From: Flagellimonas sp947499585 | Lineage (GTDB): Bacteria; Bacteroidota; Bacteroidia; Flavobacteriales; Flavobacteriaceae | NCBI RefSeq assembly: GCF_044596045.1 | Contig: NZ_CP138995.1 | Location: 3,658,001-3,722,000 of the forward strand | Direction: 5' to 3' | Length of the DNA stretch: 64,000 bases | Shown: positions 14,058-24,100 of the stretch, piece after piece | How positions within the stretch are numbered: the first letter of the stretch is position 1 | How the letters are laid out: every line of letters begins with the position of its first letter | Translations under genes and position numbers: made by a program | The notes under the pieces: generated by a model | Databases searched by the model: none | Told to the model about the DNA's origin: nothing | Seen by the model: only the letters and a program-made list of their open reading frames with translations

Positions 14058-16140
14058 GTGCCAATTCTAATTTTCTATATGCTTCCAACTGCTCCAATAC
14101 TGCTTTTGCATCTTCTAAAAAGCTTTGGGCAAACTCTTGGGACGGTCTATTTTTGTTCAATTGAAGTGCTAAATCTTCAAAATTTATAGCTAAATCTATC
14201 TTGCCGTTCTCCACATATAATCGGTCAAAATCCTTAATTATACTGGCATGGTTGTTCGTCTTTACTTTTTCTGAAGTCAAAAGTGCTTTGGCTGAATTCA
14301 CAATGGATTGATAGGAATAATAAATACTTGCAGCCCACTTTTCTTGTGAAAGTGATTCTTCTGCATTTTCAATTTTCTCTTGACTTTCAAAGAATAAGGT
14401 TGCGACCAAATCGACTATTACTCCTGCACACTCGCCTACGCCAATCTCTTTCTTATATTTCTCTGCATTGCCCCAATCGATGAAATCATCTTGGGCAAGG
14501 TTTTCTATGTCAGATAGTGGTTTTAAGAAATCATAGAAATAATGTTCTCCTTTTTCCCAATAATAATCGGCAAAAGAAGCTCCATTACCATTTGCATTAA
14601 AATCATCTAAAATCAACCTTAAGGCTTGAGGTCCTCTTTTACTTGGGATTTTTACAACTTTATCGGCAAACCTACCTTTTCCGTTTCCAAAATTTCCGCC
14701 TCCTAACAAAACCTGTAAGGCTGGTGCCACCAATTTATCCTTGGTACGGATAGACATTCCTTGAAAACCAATATTGGCCATATTATGTTGCCCGCAAGCA
14801 TTCATACAGCCACTTATTTTAATGACTACATCTGGGTTGCTTATATATTGTGGGTATTCAGCCTTGATAACTCGTTCCAGTTCCTCGGCAATTCCGGTAC
14901 TGCTTGCAATACCCAAGTTACAGGTGTCCGTGCCAGGGCAAGCTGTAATATCCAATGCTTTGTTATAACCAGCATCTACAAATCCTAATTTTTCAAGTTC
15001 TGAATAGAAAAAAGGAATCAATTCTTCTTTTACATATGGAATTAGAATATTCTGTCTGAGTGATAATCTTAACTCTCCTGCAGCGTAGTCTTTGACCAAT
15101 CTTGCCAATTTCCTTGCGTTATCTGTATAGAAATCACCCAACAAAACTTTGATGCCTATTGCAACAAAGCCCTTTTGCTTTTGAAGCACTATATTAGTTG
15201 ATTTCCACTTTTCAAAAGCCTCCGTATCTTTAATTTCAACCAAAGGAGTCTCTGCAATTGCCACTTGTGATTTTGGATAGTTTTCAAAATCGATTGGGTA
15301 TGTTTGATGTGGAATTGCCAATTGTTCTTCTTCCAATAGGGCTTTAAATCCATCCAGACCAATGTCCTTCAATAAGAATTTCATTCGAGCTTTTGCCCTA
15401 CTCTTTCGTTCTCCATATCGGTCAAAAACACGGATTACACCTTCCATTAAAGGGATTATTTTATCAGATGGCAAAAAGCTATAGAGTTCATCGGCATGAC
15501 GGGGTTGTGAACCCAATCCACCTGCCAACATTACTTTAAAGCCTCTTTCTCCATTTTGGATTTTAGCGATAAAGCCTAAATCGTGCATATAGGAAAGTCC
15601 CGTATCTGCATCACTTGCAGAAAACGAAACCTTGAACTTTCTTCCCATTTCTTGCCCAATAGGGTTTCTTAGAAAATATTGAAAAACGGCATGCGCATAG
15701 GGTGAAACATCAAACGGTTCGTTTATATCAATACCAGCTGTCTCACTTGCTGTAACGTTACGCACAGTATTTCCACAAGCTTCGCGCAAGGTGACATCAT
15801 CTTTTTCCAATTGCGCCCAAAGTTCAGGGGTACGATCTAAATCCACGTAGTGAATCTGAATGTCTTGACGTGTGGTTATATGGAGTCTTCCTCTAGAATA
15901 TTCATCAGAAACATCACAAATACGAAGCAGTTGGTTTGATGTTACTTTACCATAAGGCAGTTTAATACGTATCATCTGAACCCCTTCTTGCCGTTGTCCA
16001 TAAACTCCTCTGGCTAAACGAAGGCTTCGGAATTTTTCCTCATCTATTTTACCTCCTCTAAACTGACGAATTTTATTCTCCAATTCAATAATATCTTTTT
16101 GTACTATTGGATTTTCGATTTCTGTTCTAAAGCTTTGCAT
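14050..16140 (-). CDS. Assimilatory sulfite reductase (ferredoxin type) with C-terminal HEPN domain
   Basis: A 696-residue protein. Residues 1-540 are a sirohaem/[4Fe-4S] nitrite/sulfite reductase with duplicated ferrodoxin-like halves and the cluster ligands C401-x5-C407 and C445-x3-C449. Sulfite rather than nitrite is inferred from the neighbours cysN, cysD, cysH and cobA. Residues about 575-690 are extra: an all-helical segment (ESLSQEKWAASIYYSYQSIV, then NNHASIIKDFDRLY) that looks like a HEPN domain without the R-x4-6-H RNase motif. Its role could be regulatory or for complex assembly. The start ATG gives a normal N-terminus. Confidence 0.88.
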   Translation of the reverse strand: MQSFRTEIENPIVQKDIIELENKIRQFRGGKIDEEKFRSLRLARGVYGQRQEGVQMIRIKLPYGKVTSNQLLRICDVSDEYSRGRLHITTRQDIQIHYVDLDRTPELWAQLEKDDVTLREACGNTVRNVTASETAGIDINEPFDVSPYAHAVFQYFLRNPIGQEMGRKFKVSFSASDADTGLSYMHDLGFIAKIQNGERGFKVMLAGGLGSQPRHADELYSFLPSDKIIPLMEGVIRVFDRYGERKSRAKARMKFLLKDIGLDGFKALLEEEQLAIPHQTYPIDFENYPKSQVAIAETPLVEIKDTEAFEKWKSTNIVLQKQKGFVAIGIKVLLGDFYTDNARKLARLVKDYAAGELRLSLRQNILIPYVKEELIPFFYSELEKLGFVDAGYNKALDITACPGTDTCNLGIASSTGIAEELERVIKAEYPQYISNPDVVIKISGCMNACGQHNMANIGFQGMSIRTKDKLVAPALQVLLGGGNFGNGKGRFADKVVKIPSKRGPQALRLILDDFNANGNGASFADYYWEKGEHYFYDFLKPLSDIENLAQDDFIDWGNAEKYKKEIGVGECAGVIVDLVATLFFESQEKIENAEESLSQEKWAASIYYSYQSIVNSAKALLTSEKVKTNNHASIIKDFDRLYVENGKIDLAINFEDLALQLNKNRPSQEFAQSFLEDAKAVLEQLEAYRKLELAHA

Positions 16141-16219
16141 AATTTTCTATTTTTCCTATCTATTTACTAGGTTTTAATTCTGTCTATATTCGCGAATACT
16201 TATTGCAGTTAAAATGGAC

Positions 16220-17467
16220 TTAATTTATAAATCCTACTCCTGCAGTATTGTTTGTTCTGCTATCTAAAATGATAAAGGAACCGTTTGTACGATGATCTTT
16301 GAAACGATCGTAGAAAATAGGTTTGTTCAATTTTAATCGGACTTTGGCAATATCGTTCATCTGTAAGCTCGATACATTCTCTTCAATACCAGAATAATCG
16401 GGATGTATCTTGTGCTCAATGGCATCAACTTTAGCCAATACCTTATTCACTCCATGTTGAACCACATATTTTCCTCCAGTTCTCAAATTATCCGAATCCA
16501 TCCAAGATATGGTTGCTGTAAGCTGTTTATCTATGGTAGGCAGATCTCCTGTTTTCACCAGCATATCTCCCCTACTTACATTCACCTCATCTTCCAAGGT
16601 AATGGTTACGGATGAACGCCTTGGAGCTGTTTGGTACTCTTGGTCATGAAAATAGATGTTCTTAATTCGACTGCGAGTCATGGAAGGCAACACCACTACG
16701 TCATCTCCAACATTCAATTCTCCGCCATATACTTTTCCGGCAAATCCGCGAAAATCATGATGCTCTTCCGTTTTTGGTCGAATTACATATTGTACCGGAA
16801 AACGTGGAGTACCCATATTAGATACTGCAGCCAAATCCAAACCTTCTAAATGCTCCAATAAGGTTTCGCCATTGTACCATGGTGTATTCTGAGATTTATC
16901 GACCACATTATCGCCCTTTAAGGCACTTACCGGGATAAAGGTGATTTTTTGGTCTGCATAATCACGCTTACTCATTAATTGCTCAAAATCAGCTTTGATA
17001 GCGTTATATTTTTCCTCTGAAAAATCTACCAAATCCATTTTATTTACAGCAACAATTACTTCCTTAACACGAAGCAGGTTATTGATAAAAAAATGTCTAT
17101 TTGTCTGCTCTATCACTCCTTTTCTGGCATCTATTAAAATAATGGCCGCTTGAGATGTGGATGCCCCAGTCACCATGTTTCTAGTATATTCCACATGCCC
17201 CGGGGTGTCGGCAATAATGTAACTTTTTGATGCTGTTGAAAAGTAGATATGTGCTACATCTATAGTAATACCCTGCTCCCTTTCAGCAACTAAACCATCA
17301 GTAGCCAAGGAGAAATCGAGGTAGTCATATCCCTTTTGCTTACTTGTTTTTTCAATGGCCTCTAATTTATCATCTGTCAACGATTTGGTATCATAAAGTA
17401 ATCTTCCAATCAAGGTACTTTTACCATCGTCCACACTGCCTGCTGTTGCTATTTTTAAAACTTCCAT
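16220..17467 (-). CDS. cysN: Sulfate adenylyltransferase subunit 1 (GTPase)
   Basis: A 415-residue translation-factor-like GTPase that drives APS synthesis by CysD. GTP motifs: GSVDDGKSTLIGRLL (G1, 10-24), DTPGHVEYTRN (G3, near 87-97) and NKMDLVDF (G4, near 142-149). It stops after the beta-barrel domains, so there is no fused APS kinase (CysC). It starts 19 nt after cysD. Confidence 0.95.
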   Translation of the reverse strand: MEVLKIATAGSVDDGKSTLIGRLLYDTKSLTDDKLEAIEKTSKQKGYDYLDFSLATDGLVAEREQGITIDVAHIYFSTASKSYIIADTPGHVEYTRNMVTGASTSQAAIILIDARKGVIEQTNRHFFINNLLRVKEVIVAVNKMDLVDFSEEKYNAIKADFEQLMSKRDYADQKITFIPVSALKGDNVVDKSQNTPWYNGETLLEHLEGLDLAAVSNMGTPRFPVQYVIRPKTEEHHDFRGFAGKVYGGELNVGDDVVVLPSMTRSRIKNIYFHDQEYQTAPRRSSVTITLEDEVNVSRGDMLVKTGDLPTIDKQLTATISWMDSDNLRTGGKYVVQHGVNKVLAKVDAIEHKIHPDYSGIEENVSSLQMNDIAKVRLKLNKPIFYDRFKDHRTNGSFIILDSRTNNTAGVGFIN

Positions 17468-17486
17468 TTTTTATTTTTGATGGTTT

Positions 17487-18434
17487 TTAGAAATATCCTT
17501 GTTGTTTGCGTTTCTCCATTGCAGCTTCTGACCGCTTGTCATCAATCCTAGCTCCGCGTTCGGATATTTTGGATTCTCGAATTTCTGAAACCACCTTTTC
17601 AATGGTATCTGCATGGGATTCTACCGCTGCTGTACAAGACATATCTCCCACGGTCCTGAACCTTACCATACGTTCTTCCACTTTCTCATCTTCAGCTCTA
17701 AAGACAACAGCATCTTCGGCGGACCAAATCAATCCGTCTCTTAAAAAGATATTTCTTGGATGAGCGAAATAGATGGAAGGTATTTCAATATTTTCTTTTT
17801 GGATGTAGCTCCATACATCCAATTCTGTCCAGTTACTTATTGGAAAGACTCTTACGTTCTGACCTATTTCAATTTCACCGTTTAACATATCGAACAACTC
17901 TGGTCGTTGATTTTTTTCATCCCATTGACCGAAATCGTCACGAACGGAAAAAATGCGCTCTTTGGCTCTTGCCTTTTCTTCATCCCTTCTTGCTCCACCA
18001 ATACAAGCATCAAATTTGAATTCTTCAATAGCATCTAACAAAGTTGTGGTTTGCAGCATATTTCTGCTGGCATATTTGCCCGTTTCTTCAATAACTTTGC
18101 CTTCATCTATGGAGTCTTGTACATTGCGCACAATTAACTCTACACCGAGTTCCTCTACCAATTTATCTCTAAATTCTATGGTTTCCGGAAAGTTATGCCC
18201 TGTATCAATATGCATCAAAGGGAAAGGAATCTTAGCTGGCCAAAATGCTTTTTGTGCCAAGCGTACCAAGGTTATCGAATCTTTTCCTCCCGAAAACAAC
18301 AATACTGGCTTCTCGAATTGTGCGGCTACTTCACGAATAATATAAATGGCTTCATGCTCTAGAGCATTGGCATTTGGTCTGTTCAACGAGCCAAGTGTAT
18401 TAGGGATTTGTACTTCTTCTAATAGTGTGTCCAA
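17487..18434 (-). CDS. cysD: Sulfate adenylyltransferase subunit 2
   Basis: A 315-residue PP-loop ATP pyrophosphatase with VLLFSGGKDSITLVRLA near 44-60, making APS from sulfate and ATP with CysN. The reading frame has no in-frame ATG near the expected N-terminus; TTG at 18434, 12 nt after the cysH stop, is the likely start and gives a slightly long N-terminus. The first 20 residues are not conserved in the family as recalled. cysH is in the same frame upstream, separated only by its TAA. Confidence 0.92.
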   Translation of the reverse strand: MDTLLEEVQIPNTLGSLNRPNANALEHEAIYIIREVAAQFEKPVLLFSGGKDSITLVRLAQKAFWPAKIPFPLMHIDTGHNFPETIEFRDKLVEELGVELIVRNVQDSIDEGKVIEETGKYASRNMLQTTTLLDAIEEFKFDACIGGARRDEEKARAKERIFSVRDDFGQWDEKNQRPELFDMLNGEIEIGQNVRVFPISNWTELDVWSYIQKENIEIPSIYFAHPRNIFLRDGLIWSAEDAVVFRAEDEKVEERMVRFRTVGDMSCTAAVESHADTIEKVVSEIRESKISERGARIDDKRSEAAMEKRKQQGYF

Positions 18435-18446
18435 AAGTCTATTGAT

Positions 18447-19070
18447 TTAGGTGTGTAATCCACATTCACGGTTCTCCAAAACCTTGGTGGGATCAAAATA
18501 TTTGTGTTCGTTGGGTAATTGTCGATCTCTCAAATAGGCATCCAATTGGGTATCATTCCAGTAATAAAACGGGCTTACTTTAAGTACGCCGTCCTTACTT
18601 AAGCTCAAAACGTCCAATGAATCCCTATGTGCCGTCTGTCCTTTGCGCAGGTTGGTAAACCAAACATCTGGCTGGTGTTCCTCCATTGCTCTTCTAAACG
18701 GTTCCAGTTTTACTTGTTCTGTAAAAGTTGCATGCTGTGGGTTATCAATTTGAGGAATCCCCATTACGGAATCGCGATGTGCCGATGTCTGTTTTGGAAC
18801 ATATAATTTGATATTCAACCCTAAACGGGAAATCAAATCTTCTGCATGTATGTATGTATTGGGGGTATTGTACCCAGTATCACACCAAAGAATGGGAATC
18901 TCTGTAGAGACGTCGGTGACCGCATGAAGAATGGCAACCTCGTACGGTCTAAAATTGGTGGTGACCACCGGTCGCTTGCTATTGTTTAAAGCCCAAGAAA
19001 TAATCTCCTGTGGAGCTATACCTCTAAATTGACGGTTTAAACTTTCTATTTCCTCTTTTAAGAATGCCAT
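18447..19070 (-). CDS. cysH: Phosphoadenosine phosphosulfate (PAPS) reductase
   Basis: A 207-residue PP-loop enzyme that reduces PAPS to sulfite with thioredoxin or glutaredoxin. Visible are LWCDTGYNTPNTY near 62-74, the sulfonucleotide-binding KGQTAHRDSLDVL near 143-155 and the catalytic C-terminal ECGLH (Cys 204). The paired cysteines that hold a [4Fe-4S] cluster in APS reductases are absent, so PAPS is the expected substrate and an APS kinase must be encoded elsewhere. It lies between DUF2061 and cysD. Confidence 0.9.
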   Translation of the reverse strand: MAFLKEEIESLNRQFRGIAPQEIISWALNNSKRPVVTTNFRPYEVAILHAVTDVSTEIPILWCDTGYNTPNTYIHAEDLISRLGLNIKLYVPKQTSAHRDSVMGIPQIDNPQHATFTEQVKLEPFRRAMEEHQPDVWFTNLRKGQTAHRDSLDVLSLSKDGVLKVSPFYYWNDTQLDAYLRDRQLPNEHKYFDPTKVLENRECGLHT

Positions 19071-19082
19071 ATTTTCAATTGT

Positions 19083-19346
19083 TTATTTACCCCAGTTAAT
19101 ACTGTTCCAAATTCTTTCATGAAAAAAATACAGCACCATTTTTGTAACCAATTCAACCATACCTATTGAAAATGCCAAGGACAAAGTTCCTGTAACCGCC
19201 CAAGAAATAAGAATGGTATCCAAGGTCCCAATTATTCTCCAACTAACTGATTTTGCAACACTACGTTTGGGTTTCTCAGAAGTTTTGTCCTTTGTGAAAG
19301 TATCTCTGTTTCCCCTATTGCCAATTATTAACTGATCTGCTATCAT
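19083..19346 (-). CDS. DUF2061 membrane protein, first gene of the cys operon
   Basis: An 87-residue protein whose second half matches DUF2061: KSVSWRIIGTLDTILISWAVTG, then a hydrophobic helix and KMVLYFFHERIWNSINWGK at the end. Two membrane segments are likely (about 38-55 and 57-75), after a charged cytoplasmic start. It leads the sulfate assimilation operon, 12 nt before cysH, under the Rrf2-like promoter site. A part in sulfate or sulfite handling at the membrane is inferred only from position. Confidence 0.8.
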   Translation of the reverse strand: MIADQLIIGNRGNRDTFTKDKTSEKPKRSVAKSVSWRIIGTLDTILISWAVTGTLSLAFSIGMVELVTKMVLYFFHERIWNSINWGK

Positions 19347-19362
19347 TCCTAATTATTATATT

Positions 19363-19379
19363 CCTATAGATTTAATAGG
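19363..19379 (-). promoter_or_regulatory. Putative Rrf2/CymR-type operator at the cys promoter
   Basis: Minus strand CCTAT-TAAATCT-ATAGG, a perfect 5-bp inverted repeat, flanked as TTATCC...GGAATA, reminiscent of the sites of the Rrf2 cysteine regulator CymR. It lies about 10 bp downstream of the predicted transcription start and 17 nt before the DUF2061 ATG. The Rrf2 gene is the next gene upstream. Confidence 0.55.
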
Positions 19380-19384
19380 ATAAT

Positions 19385-19392
19385 CAAAAATA
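19385..19392 (-). promoter_or_regulatory. Promoter -7 element (TATTTTTG) of the cys operon
   Basis: Exact TAnnTTTG match on the minus strand, 38 nt before the DUF2061 ATG. The following 5 bp lead into the Rrf2-type palindrome. No clear -33 TTG is seen. Confidence 0.5.
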
Positions 19393-19528
19393 GAATTATT
19401 TATCAAAGTAAATCGTTAAAAGGATAATAAAATTACATTTACCCTATGGTTTTTATAGATTATAATAAATGCAATATGATTTATTATAAATATTTCGACC
19501 AAAACTCAAAAAAAATGAAGAATCTTAA

Positions 19529-19939
19529 TTAGGAAATCAAATCTGCCAAGGTATTGTTTCTATATACTTCAAGAGCACTGTCCCTTACTTGGAGCATTAA
19601 CTTATTGACTGAGCATTTATTTTCATCAGGGCAGTCATCACACTTTTCATAGAAATTAAGACTAACGCAAGGCACCATGGCAATAGGTCCTTCCAATACC
19701 CGCATTACTGAGGTCATTAAAATATCCTTGGGTTCCTTGATTAGATAGTATCCCCCACCCTTTCCTTTTTTAGAGCCTAGAAATCCATTTCGTCTGAGGG
19801 TGAGCAAAATGCTTTCCAAAAACTTCTGGGAAATGTTTTCATGTTTGGCTATTTCAGCAATTTGAACGGGCTCCTTACTATCTATTGAAGCGAGATACGT
19901 AAGGGCTTTTAAGCCATATTTTGTCTTCTTGGAGAGCAT
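19529..19939 (-). CDS. Rrf2 family transcriptional regulator
   Basis: A 136-residue Rrf2/IscR/CymR-type repressor: N-terminal winged helix (MLSKKTKYGLKALTYLA; recognition around NISQKFLESILLTLRRNGFLGSKKGKGGGYYL) and a loop with C91, C100, C103 and C109. IscR uses three such cysteines to hold an Fe-S cluster, whereas CymR senses cysteine through CysK. It lies between the methionine genes and the cys operon and is the obvious candidate to control the latter through the palindrome at 19363-19379. Inverted CCCTAT/ATAGGG halves also lie just before its own ATG. Confidence 0.88.
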   Translation of the reverse strand: MLSKKTKYGLKALTYLASIDSKEPVQIAEIAKHENISQKFLESILLTLRRNGFLGSKKGKGGGYYLIKEPKDILMTSVMRVLEGPIAMVPCVSLNFYEKCDDCPDENKCSVNKLMLQVRDSALEVYRNNTLADLIS

Positions 19940-19987
19940 CTTACGAATATAGGGAAAATTAACAATTGACCTCCCTATTATAGTGCT

Positions 19988-21157
19988 TTACCCCAGCGCT
20001 TGTTCAATATCTGCTATAATATCATCAATATGTTCCAAACCAACCGAAACCCGCACCATACCATCAGAAATTCCAACAGACTTTCGTTCTTCTTTGGTCA
20101 ATTTGCTATGGGTAGTTGATGCTGGGTGCGTTACAATACTCCTAGAATCACCTAAATTGGCGGAAAGGGACAATAACTTAATGGCATCAAAGAATTTTTT
20201 ACCGGCCTCCAGCCCCCCTTTTACCTCAAAAGCTACTACGCATCCACCAGCTTTCATTTGTTTTTTTGCAATCTCATACTTAGGGTGCGACTTAAGAAAT
20301 GGATATTTTACCCAATCTATTTTCTTATGACTTTCTAAGTATGTTGCCAATTGCAATGCATTGGAGCAATGTCTATCAACTCTAAGTGCCAAAGTTTCCA
20401 AACTTTTGGACAACACCCATGCATTAAATGGAGAAAGCGAAGGTCCTGTAATACGTGAAAATCTGTAGATTTTATCAATAAGCTCATTGCTCCCAACCGT
20501 AATTCCAGCCAAAACCCTTCCTTGGCCATCCATCAGTTTTGTCCCAGAATGAATTACCAAATCCGCTCCAAAATTTATGGGTTGCTGTAAATAGGGAGAT
20601 GCAAAACAATTATCAATAATAAATATGAGATTATGTTTTTTGGCAATATTTCCTAAAATCTCCAAATCCAAAACATCAACACCTGGATTTGTAGGTGATT
20701 CAGCATATACAATTTTTGTGTTAGGAGTAATTAGTTCCTCAACAGCCTCTAAATTATTGATATCAAAGTAACTTGTGCCAATATTCCATTTGGGGAAAAA
20801 TTGAGTGAAAAGTGTATGTGTAGAACCAAAAATACTTTTGGCCGAGACAATATGATCCCCACTCTCCAATAAAGCAGCAAATGTTGAAAAAACGGCTGCC
20901 ATGCCCGAAGCAAATGCAAAGCCATTTTCTGCGCCTTCCATTTTACATACCTTATCTATAAACTCTGAAGAGTTTGGATTGGAATACCTTGAATAAATAT
21001 TGCGTTCTTTCTCCTCTGCAAAAGAAGCTCTCATATCCTCTGCGTTCTCAAATACAAAACTGGATGTCAGATACAGTGGAGTGGAATGCTCTAAAAATTG
21101 TGTGCGCTCCAACTGTGTTCTTATCGCCTCTGTTTCAAATTTCCTCTCGTTCTTCAT
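19988..21157 (-). CDS. metZ: PLP trans-sulfuration enzyme, O-succinylhomoserine sulfhydrylase-like
   Basis: A 389-residue Cys/Met metabolism PLP enzyme. The PLP lysine is in VIHSGTKLMDGQGRVLAG near 200-217; SRYSNPNSSEF is near 56-66 and the C-terminal substrate segment is LGDSRSIVTHPASTTH. It looks closest to MetZ (SGTK and DGQGR), so it likely joins sulfide to an activated homoserine; cystathionine synthase or lyase activity cannot be excluded. Its ATG overlaps the stop of the metX-thrA fusion by one base (TAATG), so translation is coupled. The Rrf2 gene starts 48 nt downstream. Confidence 0.8.
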   Translation of the reverse strand: MKNERKFETEAIRTQLERTQFLEHSTPLYLTSSFVFENAEDMRASFAEEKERNIYSRYSNPNSSEFIDKVCKMEGAENGFAFASGMAAVFSTFAALLESGDHIVSAKSIFGSTHTLFTQFFPKWNIGTSYFDINNLEAVEELITPNTKIVYAESPTNPGVDVLDLEILGNIAKKHNLIFIIDNCFASPYLQQPINFGADLVIHSGTKLMDGQGRVLAGITVGSNELIDKIYRFSRITGPSLSPFNAWVLSKSLETLALRVDRHCSNALQLATYLESHKKIDWVKYPFLKSHPKYEIAKKQMKAGGCVVAFEVKGGLEAGKKFFDAIKLLSLSANLGDSRSIVTHPASTTHSKLTKEERKSVGISDGMVRVSVGLEHIDDIIADIEQALG

Positions 21158-24100
21158 TATATTTTTTCTGCTATTCTTAAAATATCTCCAAAAACTCCTC
21201 TGGCGGTTACCGCAGCACCCGCTCCTGCACCTTGAATCACTAAGGGGTTTTCGCCATATGATTCTGTATAAATTTCAATTATGGAGTCCGAACCTTTAAC
21301 CTGACCTAAAGCGCTTTCTTTTGGAACAGACACCAATTTTGCTTCCAATATTCCTTTATCCTGTTGCAAATCACCATATAGGTCACCAATATACCGTAAT
21401 ACAAACCCGTCTTTTTGATCTTGCTTAATCTTGCTGAACCTTTCATCCATTTCTGAAATGTTATCCATGAACTCATCAAAACTGATTGATTGTAATGGTT
21501 TAGGGATTAGATTGTCAATCTCAATATCTGAAAATTCATTTTGCAAGTCCAATTCGCGAGCTAAAATCAATAACTTCCTGCCTACATCATTGCCGGAAAG
21601 GTCTTCTCTTGGATCGGGCTCAGTATACCCTTTGTCCATTGCTTCTTTTACAATGGTAGAAAATGATGCTTCCTTTTCTGAAAAAGTATTGAAAATATAA
21701 CTTAACGAGCCTGAGAAAACACCTTTTATACGGGTAATATTCTCTCCAGAAAGATGTAACAGTTTTATAGTATCTATAAGTGGTAACCCAGCCCCAACAT
21801 TGGTTTCATAGAGATACTGCTTTTGATTTTTTTCGAGATGACTTCTAATTGATTTATAATAATCAAAACCTAAAGTATTGGCAATTTTATTGGATGAAAC
21901 CAAATCAAACCCATGCGTAATGAAAAGTTCGTAGTTGGAAACAAACGCTTCACTTGCAGTGTTATCTACAGCTATTAAATTCTCCAAATGATTCTCTTTA
22001 GCAAAAGCTACAATGTCTTCTATTTGATATGGTTTCCCTCCTGTATCCAAATCCTTTTTCCAACTTTTTGCTATTCCATTTGCATTGAGCAATACTTTTC
22101 TCGAATTTGACACAGCAAAGACTCTAAGGTCTATTCCTTTTCGTTCTTCAATATTTTTTTCAGAATCCAAAATCTGATCTATCAAGGTTGCTCCCACGTT
22201 ACCATGCCCAAAAATGGCCAGATTGATTTTCTTTGCAATTCCAAAGATTTGACCGTGAACTACATTGATGGCCTTGTGTAAGTCAGATTTTTTAACCACC
22301 AAACTCACATTCTTTCCCGAAACCGTATTATTGAAAAGTAAAGGGACAATTTGATTTTTCACCAAAGCATTAAATGGTTTATGAAAGGTGCTTAAATCCA
22401 TCCCAACAATTGAGATCACGGAAACGTCTTCCATCACCGTAATCTGATTGATGTCGTAAGAACTATAATCCGTTTCAAACTCCAAATCCAATACTTTTTT
22501 TGCCCTTTGGGCCTTTTTGGATTCCACGACCAAACCAATCCCTCTTTCGGAAGAGCCTTGAGAGATTATCCCAACATTTATATTGTTTTGTCCTAAAGCT
22601 TTAAAAATACGGGCGTCTATCCCTACTTTGCCCAAAAGACCTCTCCCTTCTAAGTTAACCAACGCAACATCTTCTATTACAGACAAAGACTTTATACCTC
22701 CATTTTCAGTTTTGGGGCCTACAAGAGTTCCTTTATTATCATTATTGAACGTATTAAGAATACGCAAGGGAATGTTCTTTTCAATAAGCGGAATAATGGT
22801 TTTGGCATGTAGAATGTTAGCTCCAAAATTTGCAAGTTCGTTAGCCTCAGCATAAGAAATAACATCAATCAACTTGGCATCGCTAACTAAATCCGGATTG
22901 GCCGTAAAAATACCATCTACATGGGTATAGTTCACCAGTTCTTCGGCATCTAAGAAATTGGCCAACAGCGCTGCTGAATAGTTACTTCCATTTCTTCCTA
23001 AAGTTGTAGTCTCCCCTTCTCTATTAGATGCTATAAAACCTGTAATAATGGGTACAACATCTGAGTCCAATTCCTTAAAACAAAGAATTACATTTTCTTT
23101 TGAAATTGCTTCGTCAACCTCAGCATTATTAAACGTATCGTCTGTTTTAATCAACGCCCTAGAATCAATAAGCTGCGCTTTGATTCCTGATTCTATCAAT
23201 AAGCCGGTTACAACTTTTCCGGAAAGCAATTCCCCGTAGGAAAGTAATTCATCCTTGGTTTTTAAACTATAGTCCCCTGTAAGTGAAACCCCTTTTAACA
23301 GCTTTTCTATATGCTGAAGTTCTTCCTTTATATCGGTTTTGGAATAAACGCTTTTTTGGTAGTTTGAAAAAAGATTTAAATCTTCTCTGAAATCCTTTCC
23401 TTTTGCAGCTTTTTTAAGCATGGATTCCAACTGATCCGTTGCCTTATCTCTAGCAGAAAGTACCACCGCAAAATTTTCCCTTTCTTTTGCTCTTTTTGAA
23501 ATGATATTCAGCACATTTTCAATCCCTTCCCCATTGGCCAAAGATTTACCGCCAAACTTTAGGATCTTTATACGGTCTGTTTTTCCATTTTTCTGAAAGA
23601 CAGGTTCCAAAAGATTTTCCAGTTGTTTAAACTCAATCAAAAAGGCATCATGCCCATGTAGAGACTGTACCTCACCATATGTCACGTTTGCATTTGCCTG
23701 AGCCAAATGCCTAAATGTTTCTTTGTTTTCTTCAGCAGTAAAAAACAAATCTGAATTAACACCAATTATATGAATCTTCGTTTCGCTTTGCTGAATCAAG
23801 TTAAAAGCATCATCTCCATTTCTAGTAATATCGATGGTCTTCAACAGTTGGTTCATCAATTTATATGCTGACAGCTGAAATCGTTCCTGTAGTTTTTCAC
23901 CATGATGCATCAACCAACTTTCTACGTTGAAAACCTGAAGTTCTTCATTGGTGCTTCGCTTAAAACGTTCTTTAAAAGATTCCGGAGTTCTATAACATAG
24001 CATAGCGTGCATCCGTGCATCGTGAACTGGTTGTTTAGAATTTACCAAAAACTGTTCTTGGATTTGGCAATTTGCTATCAACCAATCTGTAGACTTCCAA

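Noticed and set aside
18447..19070. CysH as a dissimilatory or Fe-S APS reductase
   Set aside because: The CC...CxxC ligands are missing; only the catalytic ECGLH cysteine and one other Cys are present.
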